Below are positions 1 through 12,250 of a stretch of DNA of 64,000 nt, piece after piece. The stretch spans positions 1,116,001 to 1,180,000 of the forward strand of contig OZ316891.1 in the NCBI GenBank assembly GCA_973895155.1, in the 5' to 3' direction. This DNA comes from Marsupella aquatica (taxonomy: Eukaryota > Marchantiophyta). Under the pieces are notes generated by a model. That model had not been told where the DNA came from and searched no databases. It worked only from the letters and a program-made list of their open reading frames with translations. Positions within the stretch are counted from its first letter, which is position 1. Every line of letters begins with the position of its first letter. A program made the translations under genes and the position numbers.

Positions 1-429
1 GGCTGTGGGGGAGTCCCGAAGTACAGTTAATGCTGTTCCAGGGACTCGTCTCCTTGAATGGAAAAAACATCCGACATGCACTATATGGGGGTTTGCATTA
101 CATGATAAGTGCCACCCCATACAATTGCGAACCTGTGAATAAGAGTTCCCCTCAGTCAATGCGCAGTCTCATGACTTGCAAACCAATTTGTACATTACTG
201 GCCTAAATTGGTGTCCTACGGCATACTCTACTTGAAAGGGGCATGCACTTATCAGTAGATGCAATTTGATGGGATTTTGGGCTTACTGACAATTTTTTGC
301 ACTTCAGTTATGGTTTTTGAAAAATATTTCAGGTCTGTTAAAAAAATGGTGGAACACGACACCTTGCACTTATGCAGGGTGTGCACTTATGGAGTGTGCA
401 ATTACAGAGAGGCATGAGGAGGGTTAAAA
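1..429. other. No gene or named element seen
   Basis: Mixed-composition sequence with no credible open frame, RNA gene or clear repeat boundary. It leads into the diverged Copia-type LTR remnant that starts near 430. Confidence 0.5.
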
Positions 430-716
430 GCTTAACCACAACTAGGGACTTAGCTGAGATTAGGTTGGTCATGTGTGATCTTGCATATGCCAAGGCTAGT
501 GTAAGCCGCTGGTACATGGTGTTTGCTCATTGTAACGAAGCAACTTGAGGAAGAGAGAGAGCTTGTGTGTTCGACTAGTACTCTAAAGTAAAGTTGAAAT
601 GTTCATGGGGACGTAGCCTTAGAGAAGAGGTGAACCACGTATAGATTGTGTCTACTACGTGGGCATGGTATGAGTCATGATTGTATCGTCATGAAAGAAG
701 ACGTCATACTTCAACA
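430..716 (+). mobile_element. Diverged Copia-type LTR remnant (plus orientation)
   Basis: Several blocks align with the 345-bp LTR of the Copia element at 35.3-41.9 kb, read on its sense strand. These are the block around 440-475 (ending in a GGTTGGTCATG-like run), the block at 525-570 containing CTCATTGTAACG and AGAGAGAGCTTGTG, and the block at 600-655 containing GACGTAGCC and GGTGAACCACGTAT. The segment ends in CAACA at 712-716, as the intact LTR does. The start is uncertain, and I see no primer-binding site after the end and no target duplication. It is an old solo LTR or a fragment from a related family. Confidence 0.6.
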
Positions 717-3499
717 ATGTCCTTCCACAAAAAAAACTAAGTCTTCCGCTGAAACCCAGAAAAAGACCCTATGCTTATTTGTATGTGATGGGTGGGAAGA
801 AAATAAATGAGGACCCCCGGCAAACCCATTTCACGCCACTGGTGGTGGGAGGTTTTGACCCCACTACAACTAGAAATACATGGCACCAGGAAAACAACTA
901 ACGAGCAAGACATGGGTAGAATTCTTCCACACTGAAATATGGCTTTCGGAAGCAGTGTGAGTCATTGCAGCAGTATAGATAGGCAATGTCTGCACATTCA
1001 TGACGCCCTGCACCTCTAGATGTAAATCCTCATAAAGCCAGACAGCAAGTTATATAGACTATGTGGTCCTTTCACCTTGCCTATCAATAAACCCACTTAG
1101 GATGGTATTTCTATGAACAATATAATTATATTGTTAGTTTTAATAGCTAGGTAAAAATTGGGCTGGTACTTGGAGTTCTTGTCAATACCCCCACCAATAT
1201 TTTCAGGTTTGGGATGTAGCATATCCCATCTCAATAAAGCCATTCATACTCTTAGCAGCTAGAGGCTCCAACTGGTTCTAAAGAATGATGTCTTCTCATG
1301 CAGTCCAGTTTTTAATCCTGGCTCGTTTTACAAACTTGTCAAGTTTTAGAAGTTGTTCAGACAAAGTCCTTACTCTCTGCCTAAAGTGTCTCTACAGCCT
1401 ACAACTTTGTATGACATTTCTAACATTCTCCCTGGAAATAATCAATAGAGTTCTGTAACGTGGCCAGTCAGGGTGAATCAACTGCTATGCATGCACGGAT
1501 CCAGGGTAAGCTGAGTGCCGAGTGTCACTGAACAATGCAGGATTTGAATAGGGGCCAAAACCACCAGGAGGGCTTGGGGATGTGCTTTGCGATAAGTCAT
1601 GGGTAGCTCTGGCAGAACACAATGACATAACTCTGAATTCACAGTACAGCCCCTCTACCTCAGCCAGACTGAGTTTCATGAGTCAATATGTGTTGGTGCA
1701 ACAACTTGTGGTTATTAGTTTTTGAGCTTACAAGCAATGATCACCCTTTGTTTCACCCATAACTCTAGTGTGTGTAGAAGGCCTGAGCTTATCATGTACT
1801 CTAGTGGTAACCATTTGAAGTTGGCGGAAGAGGTTTTTTGGTTGCCTTGAGGGAGATTTTGGTATAAATTCAGACAATAGCATAATTGTATGGAGCCACA
1901 AAACCTCCACAAACTACCATTAACTCATTTTCACAGACCAAGAACTAGGTAAATAATTCAATCAATACAAAGTTTACTATTTGGCCCTTTGCTTTCACCA
2001 AACGTTGTTACTTTGCAATGTTGTCTTGCAAACAAGTATTCTAACTAGCTTTCACACTCTTGCTGGTGGTGATTGTCAAATTTCCCAGCCAAATGCTTTT
2101 TGAGTGTCATTCTTTTGTTTTTCCGCATGACATACTTAGGAGTTTGCAACCTATTTCAACCAAAACACACTTTTTCCAGAGTATTTTGCTTTAGATCATT
2201 TTTCCAAACTGTTGGAGTCTAGAGTTTTAACTTACTCCCTAATTCCCAAACACGGAAGCACATTTTTTCCCAGCAACTTTTTTGGAACGTCACTCACTTT
2301 GCTTTTCAAGTAGTTATTATTTTCAAAGGCCTCATTAAACCGACTGACTTTCTGATCAATTATCAATTGCACGAACCTAATCACTATTAGTGTCCGTATA
2401 GAGGGATCTGCATACAGTAAGTTACTAAGCTCTCATTTTGACATTTTCTGAAAGACCGGTACAACGGACGAGTTAGACAACCAATCTGGGTCAGGAGGCT
2501 CCGTTAATTCTTGATGACAGTTAACGCAGAGGAAAAGTGAACGAATCTCGGGTGGTTGAGAATGTGTTAGTCAGTCCACATGCGGGCAGCGGGGCAGGGA
2601 ATGGCAGGGAGGAGCGACAGCGGGACGGGCCTCCTCACTCCTCAGCCAGCCAGCCACACGACGGGCTGAGGAGGAACCTTTTCCCCAGACAGCAACAAAA
2701 ATAAAACATAAGTGTAAAGGGGTCGGGCAGGATCCGGAAAAGGAAACGCCAGCCTAGCATTCGCTTGCTTTGCTTGGCTGCGAAGATTGTGTTAACGGAC
2801 GGCAGTTGTCTAATCAACGGCAACGGGGCCGCCTTTCCGCACTCTTCCAAGTTCCAACGGCCCAAAAGCGGCGGCCCGATCACCGGATATTGGGATATCG
2901 GATGTAGCCTAACGCCCAGCCAACCAACCACCGTTTGACAGAAACCGGCCCTCTAGATTGGAAGCGAAGAAATCATTGCTGCCCGGCCAGTCCTGTTACC
3001 GTAGGGGATATCTGGGAAAATAAATAAATAATTATTAGAATTTTTCAGTCCATCAGATAAACTTTGAGGTAGTGTTTGTGAAACCTTGGAAAATCATTTA
3101 CGATAAGATCTCTATTTTGATGTAAAACACGGATTTATCAACGTGTGTATTGTTTTTTATAATAAAACCAAAATCCACGTAACTTTGTTATGACATTGGG
3201 CAGTTATTTGAAGGATGGAAATATTAAGTTTTTGGCATGAGTGAACCTGATTGTCCTTCCCGTAATCTGACTTAATCTAACTTCTCATTTCCCAGCTCTT
3301 TTCCAACTGCCTGACTATGTGTTTCACTTCTGGCTACCCTACGTGAGAGCTTATATGAAATGTAGTAATGACATAAAGTCCATTTTATAAGAGTGCCACA
3401 AATCTATATCACACTGCAAATTAATAAAGGACATCCAATAGGGAGTCACAATCCCAAAGGTAAGAGAGACAACAAAGGAGTCCCCAGCTACAAGGATAT
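717..3499. other. Long stretch without a supported gene; GC-rich block at 2560-2990
   Basis: No open frame here looks like a protein: the frames are short, lack family motifs, and overlap on both strands. The block at about 2560-2990 is clearly more GC-rich than its flanks and could be a promoter or first-exon remnant, but no ATG-initiated frame in it is convincing. A poly-A tract (728-735) and scattered AT-rich DNA make up the rest. Confidence 0.45.
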
Positions 3500-3734
3500 A
3501 TAGATGACACAACTTTTAGTACTCTGACACTAAAGATATTGTAATTTAAAATATTGCCACATTTTTTTGGTATATACAAATGTCGCTGTTTTGCATATGG
3601 ATGACAAGTTCACAAGATAACTAGTGCAATTATATACTAAACCATGGCATATTTGTAAATATATTAAAAACAATGGCAGTCTTGTAAATCCCAATGTTTG
3701 TAGTGGTAATGTCCTTAAAAGCTGATAGATGACA
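3500..3734. mobile_element. Mutator-like MITE, copy 1 (TSD ATAGATGACA)
   Basis: The element body is about 3510-3724. It is flanked by a 10-bp direct repeat, ATAGATGACA, at 3500-3509 and 3725-3734. The termini are imperfect inverted repeats: the left end begins CAACTTTTAGTACTCTGAC and the right end, read in reverse complement, begins CAGCTTTTAAGGACATTAC; both then continue with a CACTA motif. A 9-11 bp target duplication suits the Mutator superfamily. There is no transposase coding capacity at about 215 bp, so it is non-autonomous. Internal sequence (GATGACAAGTTCAC at about 3600) is shared with the copy at 27.0 kb. Confidence 0.8.
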
Positions 3735-5043
3735 TCTTTCAAGAACAATCCATTACTTAAGCATTTTGTGAACAGACAAGGGCACTTGCATGATGTAGGA
3801 TATCACTTCATATCATGATAAACTCAATTATTCTGTTTAAGTCACTAAGTGTTACTCATAGTACATTGTATATTGTCACATTTTTATGTGCAGTTAATGG
3901 GACGCTTGCTCTAGCCTTGCCTCCATGAATTGGCAACAAGGCTTGGATGGAGGAAGGATTAAATTTTTACAAGCCCAGCAGGCCAAACACAAAGGAGAAC
4001 TGCAGCTCACTACAGAAAGAACTGAGGGCACAGACTGCCACCACGCACACTCAAGCAAACATAAGCCAAGGAGAACCAAATAGGGAAGGGCCAAGGCAAA
4101 CCCTTCATGGGAAAGGAGACCTGTTGCAATAATGAATTTTGTTAAGCTGGTTGTATGTAATACAAAGATTACAAGCTTGGATAGGATAGGCCCTATTCCA
4201 TTGCTTGGATAAGATTCCTAAACTTGGATGGGAACCACTAAACTGTGTATTTGGTTATAATGACACTGATTGAGAGTAAATTGCATGACATTCAGAGAAA
4301 CAGTAGTTTGGGATCACACATTTAGTTTCAACATTTGATGTGGACCATTAGCTTTTTGTCTCGTTTGCTAGGAATGAAGAGACCTCGGTCAATTTGCGTT
4401 AGTTTTAGTTCCTCTTTCTTGGTTTTTTAGGGATTTCCTATTGCTCACTTCTTTTGCGTTTGGTTTTGTTCCCTTGGGACCTTTTTTGTTTGTTCTTTTG
4501 TACTCTGTTTGGCCCTTTTCTGTTAAAAGTTTATATATTTTCTAAAGCTCATGACTCACAATAAGAAAGAGTATTTTCTAAAATAGTTTTAGTAATAGTA
4601 GTTGTTTTTTTAGCAAGATCATTCTCAAGCCCTTATAATGTCTTTTTTTCATGGGTTTAGAACAAATGAGTCATGACACACCTATTTGCAAAGGTAGTGA
4701 CTGTTTCCGTGCAATTTTAACCAAAAAAAAATTGATGAACCTATCTGCAAACTTGCTTACCTAGGTATAACTGGTGGTCTCTTTCTAGACAAAACGTGAC
4801 ACAAAGGGACAAGAGTAGCATGGCACGAAAGATAAGCTTGAAAACTTTTTTGACATCCAAAGGGATGAAAAACTGTTTTCCAAAACTTTCCAGAAGAAGA
4901 CCAACACATACAAAAATCAGGAGTTCAGTTTAGGGATAGGTCTGATGTCATGGATCAACACTTCTTGCAACAAGGTTTTTCAGTTTTTTAGCTAGAGATT
5001 CTAGACGTTGTCCAACAAGGTGTTGCAATTTGTTTATTAAAGA
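3735..5043. other. No gene seen; AT-rich
   Basis: Short frames only, on both strands (for example 3894-4094 and 3947-4132), with no motif or codon bias that would support a protein. Poly-T/poly-A runs are frequent. Nothing further is assigned. Confidence 0.45.
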
Positions 5044-5072
5044 CTAGCTCAAATACCTGTGCAGATGCACAG
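5044..5072 (-). mobile_element. Helitron-type 3' terminus (minus strand)
   Basis: On the minus strand a perfect 7-bp stem (CTGTGCA, TC loop, TGCACAG; 5072-5057) is followed after 9 nt by CTAG at 5047-5044 and then a T, the layout of a Helitron 3' end (hairpin about 10 nt before CTRR, insertion into AT). The last 15 bases resemble the terminus at 55550. The 5' end, which should lie at higher coordinates and begin TC, could not be located, so element length and cargo are unknown. Confidence 0.55.
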
Positions 5073-5365
5073 TAAAGGGCTCCCGGTTTTCCAGGAAGGG
5101 CTCCCCCTTCCCAAACTCCACATGCCTGTCCCTACTCACAAGCATACTTGAATATCAAACTTTCTCACGCCAGACAAATTACAACCTACGGTTTCACTCT
5201 ACGGAGTAGATCGTGGATAGTAGACTTTGATTGACGATTATAATATAGGTGCTAGGTTTCTTTTGACTAGGCAAAGTCACAGAAGGGAATGAAATAAAAT
5301 GAGAGTAATCCTTGAGCTGAGCTTCTCGAGTGGTGGTAGCTTGCTGTTGGGGACTTCTACTGAGA

Positions 5366-5725
5366 CTCAGGGATCAAGTGGATAGGGAATCGGACTCCAG
5401 TCCCACTAAGTCAAGCCACAAGGTGCTTTTTGACTTGATGGAAGAAGGAAAACGTCTTTGGAAGGGGACAAATTTATAGACGCTCCTACATGGAAAATCC
5501 ACCTGACCTGCACAGAAAGTTGAGGGTTTTTTCTTTGTTTTTGTAAGTGTTTAGTGGGAGGTTGTTACAATTTATAGCATCGCTAGTTAAAATTTTAAAA
5601 ATGAAAAAGCCCACTCATTTAAAATCACTTCCGTTGAAAATCAGGGTCCAAGTGGATAGGGAAAGGGACTGGAGTCTCACCAAGTCAAGAATTGGTTCTC
5701 TGGAAGGGAACAAAATTCTACGCAA
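5366..5725. repeat. Spaced direct repeat (~90-120 bp arms)
   Basis: A segment at about 5368-5480 (AAGTGGATAGGGAA..., then GTCCCACTAAGTCAAG and TTGGAAGGGGACAAA) recurs at about 5648-5715 with the same order of motifs (AAGTGGATAGGGAA..., CACCAAGTCAAG, CTGGAAGGGAACAAA). The two arms are diverged. This may be a duplicated transposon piece; no coding frame is shared by both arms. Confidence 0.55.
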
Positions 5726-5828
5726 AGAATCAAAAGACACAAGACGGATGTCAATCATGGTACAGTATGTAGTTTATTTTCCTGTGCAGCGGGCCTCCTG
5801 GGCTTGGTCTCCCCCTCTCTACTCCCAC

Positions 5829-5881
5829 CCCCCCCCCAAAAAAACAAAACAAAACCAAAAAAAAAAATCTAAACAAAAAAA
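5829..5881. repeat. Poly-C / poly-A low-complexity tract
   Basis: A run of about ten C is followed directly by A-rich sequence (AAAAAAACAAAAC type). Simple low complexity; the frames that cross it on both strands are artefacts of the composition. Confidence 0.8.
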
Positions 5882-5939
5882 TGTCCTCTAAATCCATTCG
5901 CCACTCAGCAATGCATATAAGTTTCTTTCTTTCTCTCTT

Positions 5940-7896
5940 TCTTTCTTTTGCACTGCATATGACTTTCTGGTCTGCTGTAGGTCCCATTTTTTGCACATGA
6001 TGCAATTGACCAGGCGCTTTCGGCATGGGGTTCAAATCCTTTATGTCCACAGCTGGGCATATGATTACGAGTCGTGTGTGTGAATGCCCACTGAGGTATT
6101 TAACAAGTTTATTGGACTTATCCTCTACTATGGGAATCTCTAGTAAGTGCCTCAATATGATGTCATTGCCCTAGTTCCCACCTGCAATCCTGCAATACTT
6201 TTATGCTCCTTTAAGGGCACAAATGTGATGTCATTGGAGTCCATTGTTTGGCATAATAATAAACTCTTTGATAAAAGAAAACGGAACTCAGAAACTCATT
6301 GGTCTTCACATGATGGGAAAGTCATGCACTACAACAAATCCACTCCCTTGTATGTAATCACAACGCGTGCTCACCCCATCCTCTAAAAACAGGCTTTGTT
6401 GTTAACCCGTGTCAGACCCATTTAATGTGGATTGGGCCAAAGGTGCTCATAGTAAGAATTTGTATCAAAAGGGTATGGAAACCACATAAATATTAACAAA
6501 AATGTTTTTGCTGCCTGATGCACAGCTTGCTCCCTGAAAGTTCACTTTAAAAGAAAACAGTAGCAAGCTTGTTCGATCTACGGGAGAGTAGTATAACAAG
6601 CACTTTAGAGATATCCATTGTCCTGAAGCACAGACACATTTAACTTTGCCCTCTAGTACCCAAGCTGGAGCCAAGGAACAAGCCATCAAACTTGCATTTC
6701 ATTCTCAAATTAGCGTGATCCCAAACAGTTGTAGATCTATGAAGGGTTCAAGTTTATTTGCAAACGACTCAAGAATCAAGGCCCTAGTTTAGCTGGTCTA
6801 GGGCCTTGTGAACCTAAACATGGTGGGTTTGCCTTGTGAGCATGAACCTATAACTGCGAATATGCTTGGCAACAAACATTTCTGACATTCTCTTGGGCAT
6901 TAGAGAGTTGCGAGCCTGGACAGGCCATTGCACAGTCTTAATGATTCCTAGCAGGGCTAACTCTACGCTACGCCCCATGATGGGCAATATTATATATGTT
7001 CCAAACATCTTCAAGAATCTACCACATTTTACATTATTCTTTACATTAAAACTTCTGAATAATTAATCAATATAACAGACCAAAAACACCCTGTTAACCC
7101 GTGTTCGGTCCACTGGTTTTTAGATGAGGAGAATGAAGTAACCAGCATGCGACAAGTATGGAAACATGTTCGCTTAATTACTTTATTCACATGTTTATCA
7201 TGTGGGCCATGGAGCAAGAGCCGTATTTTTATCCACTTTACAAAGATTCCTATGCAATTTGAGCTTAACTCTAGAATCATTGCAGATACGATTCCTTTCC
7301 GTGTAAAAGGCCTTCTATCCACCCAGCAAGGAGAGTAGAATTATCAAGGTCCTCATTATCTATATAATATAATGGGCATGTGAACCTGGCACTCAGGGCT
7401 TATGATTTAGACTGAAGTCTCTAGACTAGACCGTGACTTTAGGTACATGACTAAAGTTAGGAGTATGGGTTTAGGATGGAATTTAAACCCTAAACTGATA
7501 GATCTAGAGTTCAAATGTTATGATTGATTGTTTCCTTTCTGTGGGTTTCACAGATTTCCCCTATGAAAATTAAAAACAGACTCTCTTGACCTATTATTTT
7601 AAATCCTGCGTTCCAAAATTTAAAATATCAAACAAAAGGAAGGTTAACAAATAAAACATATCACTTTGTTTGAGCACCTTAGGTTTGATTTCCTTCTACA
7701 TCAGTAAAGAGCAATAGATGCAAAAGCTGAGTTCTTATATGATTGGGCATATGGACATCTTTTGCCACTGAGCTCTCGACAGGGTTCTTTATATTCAATG
7801 TGCCAAATTCCACCTCCATCACAATCATTTTGCCGATTTTCCACCATACCACAAGGTCAATTAGCAACAATCATGGTTCTAACAGTCAGGAACTAA
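5940..7896. other. No gene supported; possible tRNA-like B-box at ~6030
   Basis: No convincing protein frame. A GGTTCAAATCC motif near 6029-6040 matches the consensus of a pol III B box, and a weakly tRNA-like stretch precedes it, so a SINE remnant is possible; I could not fold a complete cloverleaf. Near 6780-6815 a short inverted repeat pairs GCCCTAG with CTAGGGC. Confidence 0.35.
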
Positions 7897-8095
7897 TATA
7901 GAAAATTGACAGAAGGAATACTCTTAGCTTCGTGGACCAAACACACCGTATCATTTAGCCACACTGAGATTCTTTTTAAAAAACGCCTGAAATAATAATT
8001 ATTATAGAAAATTGACTGAAGGAATACTCTTAGCTTTGTCTACCAAACACAAGGTCCCGTAGGCACACTGGGGTAAATTTTTAAAATCCTCAAAG
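7897..8095. repeat. Imperfect tandem duplication (~110 bp unit)
   Basis: The sequence beginning ATAGAAAATTGACAGAAGG near 7899 and running through CCAAACACA, the CACACTG block and a T/A-rich tail is repeated from about 8005, with scattered substitutions (GACAG to GACTG, TTCGTGGACC to TTTGTCTACC). Non-coding, with no obvious element ends. Confidence 0.7.
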
Positions 8096-8919
8096 ATGAC
8101 CCTGGCTCTTGACGTGGGTCCACCAGATTTAAAAAGTATTATTGTCGTACTGACCAATTTGGACGGATAGGGGGTCGTTTATAAGCCACATAACGCCTGG
8201 ACTAGATCCTAAAGAAATGCCTCTTTGTGAATGTGGGTTGCCCCCAGAGCCGGGTGAGTGGGACTACAGACGAAACAACAACCTGGCTTCCTTACACCAA
8301 GGGTGGCTTTACAACAAGTAGGGAGCAAACTGTTCATCCATTTGGGGCCATTGCATGAAATAAAGTTAAACTGCATGAGCCAAAATGTGTCAGGTTTGGA
8401 GACAACAAATGAAAGCTATTGAATAGAAATGGACCATTCTTTAGATCACCTCCAGGGTGGTATAGTCGTTGATACAAAAGCAAGGCCACACAGCTTAAAA
8501 AGAGACCCACTAAAAGGTGACTAGGATAGGTTGTGGGTTTGCCACATTGTGCCCTCAGTATGATGTTAGTTTGGCATGCTATGTTGCATTTCAGAGATAG
8601 AAAAAGAAGACCCAAACCAAGTCCTTGTAAAGCCCCCTAAATGGGACAGCAAATGACACCCAGGATAGCTATAAAGTACTCTTTTTGAAGTCAATAATTA
8701 TCGTTCCTGTCTAGATCCAAGGAACCAATGATTGCCAGAGCCAGCAAAGTGTGCAATTTGCAAAAATTGTGACCACAACTTTGCATCTCCATCACTGGTC
8801 GGTCTTTCTTTTCTTTTGCCTTGAAAGCCGAAAGAAGACCGTCCAACAGAGGATAGATGTTCGATTTTGGAGTATGCACCTCTGTAGGATAGCCCACAAT
8901 GGGGGACATTATCCAGGAA
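8096..8919. other. No gene seen
   Basis: Frames on both strands are short and unlike any family I know. Nothing further assigned. Confidence 0.4.
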
Positions 8920-9110
8920 TCTTAGAGGGGCCCAAACCAGGAGGGAGAGAGGGTTGAAGCAAGGCCCAAAAACAGGCCAGCAAGGGCTGAGGAGAAACCA
9001 TGACTCCCACCACTACACCCCACACACACATACCCTTGCGTGGGAAGGGGGATTGAACCTGGGACCTGTTAGTTCTAGGCTCATTTCCTGGTCAACTTGC
9101 CAAAGCCAGT
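8920..9110 (-). repeat. tRNA-derived SINE-like repeat, copy 1
   Basis: On the minus strand the motif AGGTCCCAGGTTCAATCCCC (about 9066-9047) contains a pol III B box (GGTTCAATCC), preceded by a loosely tRNA-like 5' part. The sequence beyond it (GTCATGGTTTCTCCTCAGCCC, about 9004-8984) matches the corresponding part of the repeat at 53.55-53.78 kb (ATGATTTCCTCCTCGCCCC). Agreement inside and beyond the B box between two loci 44 kb apart argues for a dispersed SINE family. The poly-A or simple-repeat tail and the target duplication were not identified. Confidence 0.5.
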
Positions 9111-12070
9111 TGTCTGTTCTTTGTCTTGAAGGCTTGCTCATCTTTTATCAAACTAAGGGTTTGTGCTACAGTAGTGCCATCCTAGTTCCTGTAGAACCTA
9201 AGTGAAATATTAATTGTTTTCTAGAAAATGATGCAATGCTAAAATAGAATTCTCTTGAATTAGATTCATAGGGCCCATCATGATAAACATGTTTTGGCAG
9301 GGGTCCTAAGCATATACTCCATTTTTATAATATGCACTGACTTTTTCAGTGTATACATCAAGATACTCAAGATATTTTTAAAATTTAACTCACAAAATTA
9401 AGTGCAGATGGGGATGTCCCTGAATTTTGAGCTGACAAAAAAGTGCACTTTGATGGTTATTGGTGTCTTGGCTCATTGAATTGAGAGTACCATGAAAGGC
9501 CTACCAGAACTCAACATAGTAGGTTAGAGACACTCGATGCTTGAACCAAGAGTGTTTACTGAAATGCAACAACTGCTTGAGCATCTACTCTATCAAGTGC
9601 CACATGAAATCAAGCATGAAGTTAATTGAAAAGAAACAAAAGACCAGCCCTCAAGACTACCCTTGGGGGTTAACTTAGTGTATAAGGAGAGAGACAGCCT
9701 TAAAAGTGTTGTGGCAAGATTAATGTAAGGGTAGGACTATTTTAGGAAGGGAAAGTCTAGTACTCATAGTCACTAGTATCAGTAATAAGTGCATTCAAAG
9801 CAGGAAAAAAGTTTAAAGAGTTTTCACCCTGCTTTTTGCTCACTCCTCCAAATGAGTCCAATACAATCGTTTGATAATTCACCTTTACGTTTCAAGAGAA
9901 ACACCTCCGCCAGGGACCTTTTCCGACACATTTTTCATATGACCAGGGTTAAAGTAATAATCCCTTTTTGGCGCATTTTTCAGGTGACTGGGATTAAAGT
10001 AGTCACCCCTTTCCCCAAAGTTATATCATCCATCAAAGAAATGAGTTGTGTGTGGGCGGGACTTCCTTGCACTTGGGCCTTCCTTGGGCTCTCCATAATT
10101 ATGTATTTGACCCACAGGGTCTTGTTTTGCATGGGTTGATGTAAGGGGAGATTTTCAAGCACTTGAGGCTCCTGTTCTTTTTTCTATGTGTGAGATGCTA
10201 TCCGAGCCTTTCAATGTGGGAGCCAGACTTCGCTTTAGACTATTTTGGGGGCACAATCTTGCAACACCATGCGATCCTTGTCCCTGCTAGTGTGCTCTTT
10301 GTGGATCCTTCTTTTGCTACTGTGGCAATTTTTCTCGCATTTTTTGTCATTGGTTGAGTGACTTTACCAAGCACATAAGCATGCGGTCTCCAATGGACTC
10401 TACATACCTGACAGTAAAATGAAGTCACATAAATACATTGAAGTCACATAAATACATGATATTATAGAGAAGGGCTATATGGATGGACAGACAGGCTTTC
10501 CGTCAGCCATAATAAGGAATCCCTCAGTACTTGGCACCTCCAAATGCGCACAATCCTTCCCGCTATATTCCCCTCCTGTGCTGAGAAACACTATCAACCA
10601 TGACCACAAAGCTCTGGGGTGAATCATCAGGTAAGGAGCTCTGCTTGTCAGATAACATTCAGACTTGTGACATTTTTATAAAATTCCCCTGTTGCAATGG
10701 ACAGATTTCCTACTGTAACCGGTGTGCACATATTTACAGGTCACAATCTAAACGGAATTGTAACATGTGTTGTGTCAGCTTTTCCTGATGTATCGCTTCG
10801 GTCCATTAGGGTTCTCAAAATTCACAAGGGATTTTTGACAAAGTGCTCGGTCTTCCTTTTCAAGTCTACCCTGGTTACCCACAAGAGCTCTTATGGCCCT
10901 GAGATTGTAACATTGACTATTCCAATGGTTTGCATTCCCCTTAGGACTTACTCAAACCCAACTTCTGTATTTTCTGAGTGCCTCATTCCCCTCATGTAGG
11001 TGCCCTCATGCACATACTATGCTCCTAGGGTGAGACTAACTGTTAGTTTCTCCAATGTGGTAGTCTGATGGCCATAGCATCTTCTGCAGTTTTCAATCAC
11101 TTAACCCATGAAAAAGTGGCATTGTAGTAATCATTCTAGATATGGTGACAGGTAGTGCTATTTGAGTATAGTAATAGCATATCTAACCATAACCAAAGAC
11201 CTGACTACAGTTTGACTTGCTGTGGTTACAGAATAACATGAGGCCTATAAGTAAATTTCCAACTTTGTGCTGAACATTTTGATAAGTTTTTCTTAACTCC
11301 TGTCAGATTGTGTAAAGTATAGAGTAGGGTCTACATCAGTTTTGGGAACATTCACTCTTGGCTTGCTGTAGATAGAACGGCTGATTGGTGTCCATTGTTG
11401 GGAGTGTGATTGTTTGTGTGTAGATAGGATTGAGGCCAATGTCGGTTACCGGAAAAAGTTTCAATGCCGTAATTTTATACCAAAAAGATGGTAAGGTCCA
11501 CTCTACAGTGGCGGTGTGCTGAACATTTGATAGTCAGCACTCGTGCCTCAGTGTACGAAAATTGCAGAAGAATAAATTGAAAATGATTTGTTTTATTGTC
11601 TACCGATCCAAAAACTAAAGCGCTGCATACTCTTTGTAGTTTGGACTGTAGGTTTCTTTATTTTGCCCACAGTTCCCGCTTTTGTTGAGTGTTGCCCCAA
11701 ACACAAAGGGGCGTATCAAATAGAACATGCAAACATGCAATTTCCTGTTTGGGGCAGAAACCACTCAGATGATAGCCAGGAATTTTACAAAGACTAGTCA
11801 TGGGGTCCATGAAAAGGTGACAATCTAGTAAAATGCAATTTTTTAAACTGGTGTAATCTAAAATATATGTGGACCAAAAAGCCGAATGTTATTCAGTCCC
11901 TGTTCTTTCATGTGGCTATCATGTGGCCCCACTGGTTTCATACTTATACCCAAAACATAATTTAAGAAATCATTTTTGGGATCATCAAAGTAGGAGTGCA
12001 AAGGTGAAAAGACTATTTCCGTAGCGGGGTACTTTTCAAAGTGGGACAATGACTTTGAATTGGACCGTCA
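9111..12070. other. No gene supported; small duplications
   Basis: The 9789-10139 frame is an artefact of an internal ~47-bp imperfect tandem repeat (about 9925-10010: CATTTTTCATATGACCAGGG, then CATTTTTCAGGTGACTGGG). A 19-bp direct repeat, GAAGTCACATAAATACAT, occurs twice at about 10421-10458. No splice-supported coding model was found. Confidence 0.45.
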
Positions 12071-12250
12071 ATTGGAACTTGGTTGTGAAGAATCAAACCT
12101 TGTAAAACATGAGTTCAATCATGGACAACCCATTGGAATTTCATGAAGAATCAAGCTTTGAAATCACGCGTTCAATCATGAGCAACCCATCGGAATTTCG
12201 TTGTGAAGAATCAAGCCTTATAAGAAACAAGAATTCAATCATGGGCAACA
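12071..12250. repeat. Three-copy minisatellite (~60 bp unit)
   Basis: Three imperfect consecutive units share the order TTGGAA(C/T)TT, GAAGAATCAA(A/G)C, GTTCAATCATG, (A/G)(G/A)CAACCCAT. Small length changes between units show that no reading frame is conserved. Confidence 0.7.

Noticed and set aside
1500-1680. Possible SINE from a B-box-like TATTCAAATCC on the minus strand
   Set aside because: No second copy in the window and no clear A box.
6029-6040. tRNA gene suggested by a GGTTCAAATCC motif
   Set aside because: No cloverleaf, anticodon arm or acceptor stem could be assembled around it.
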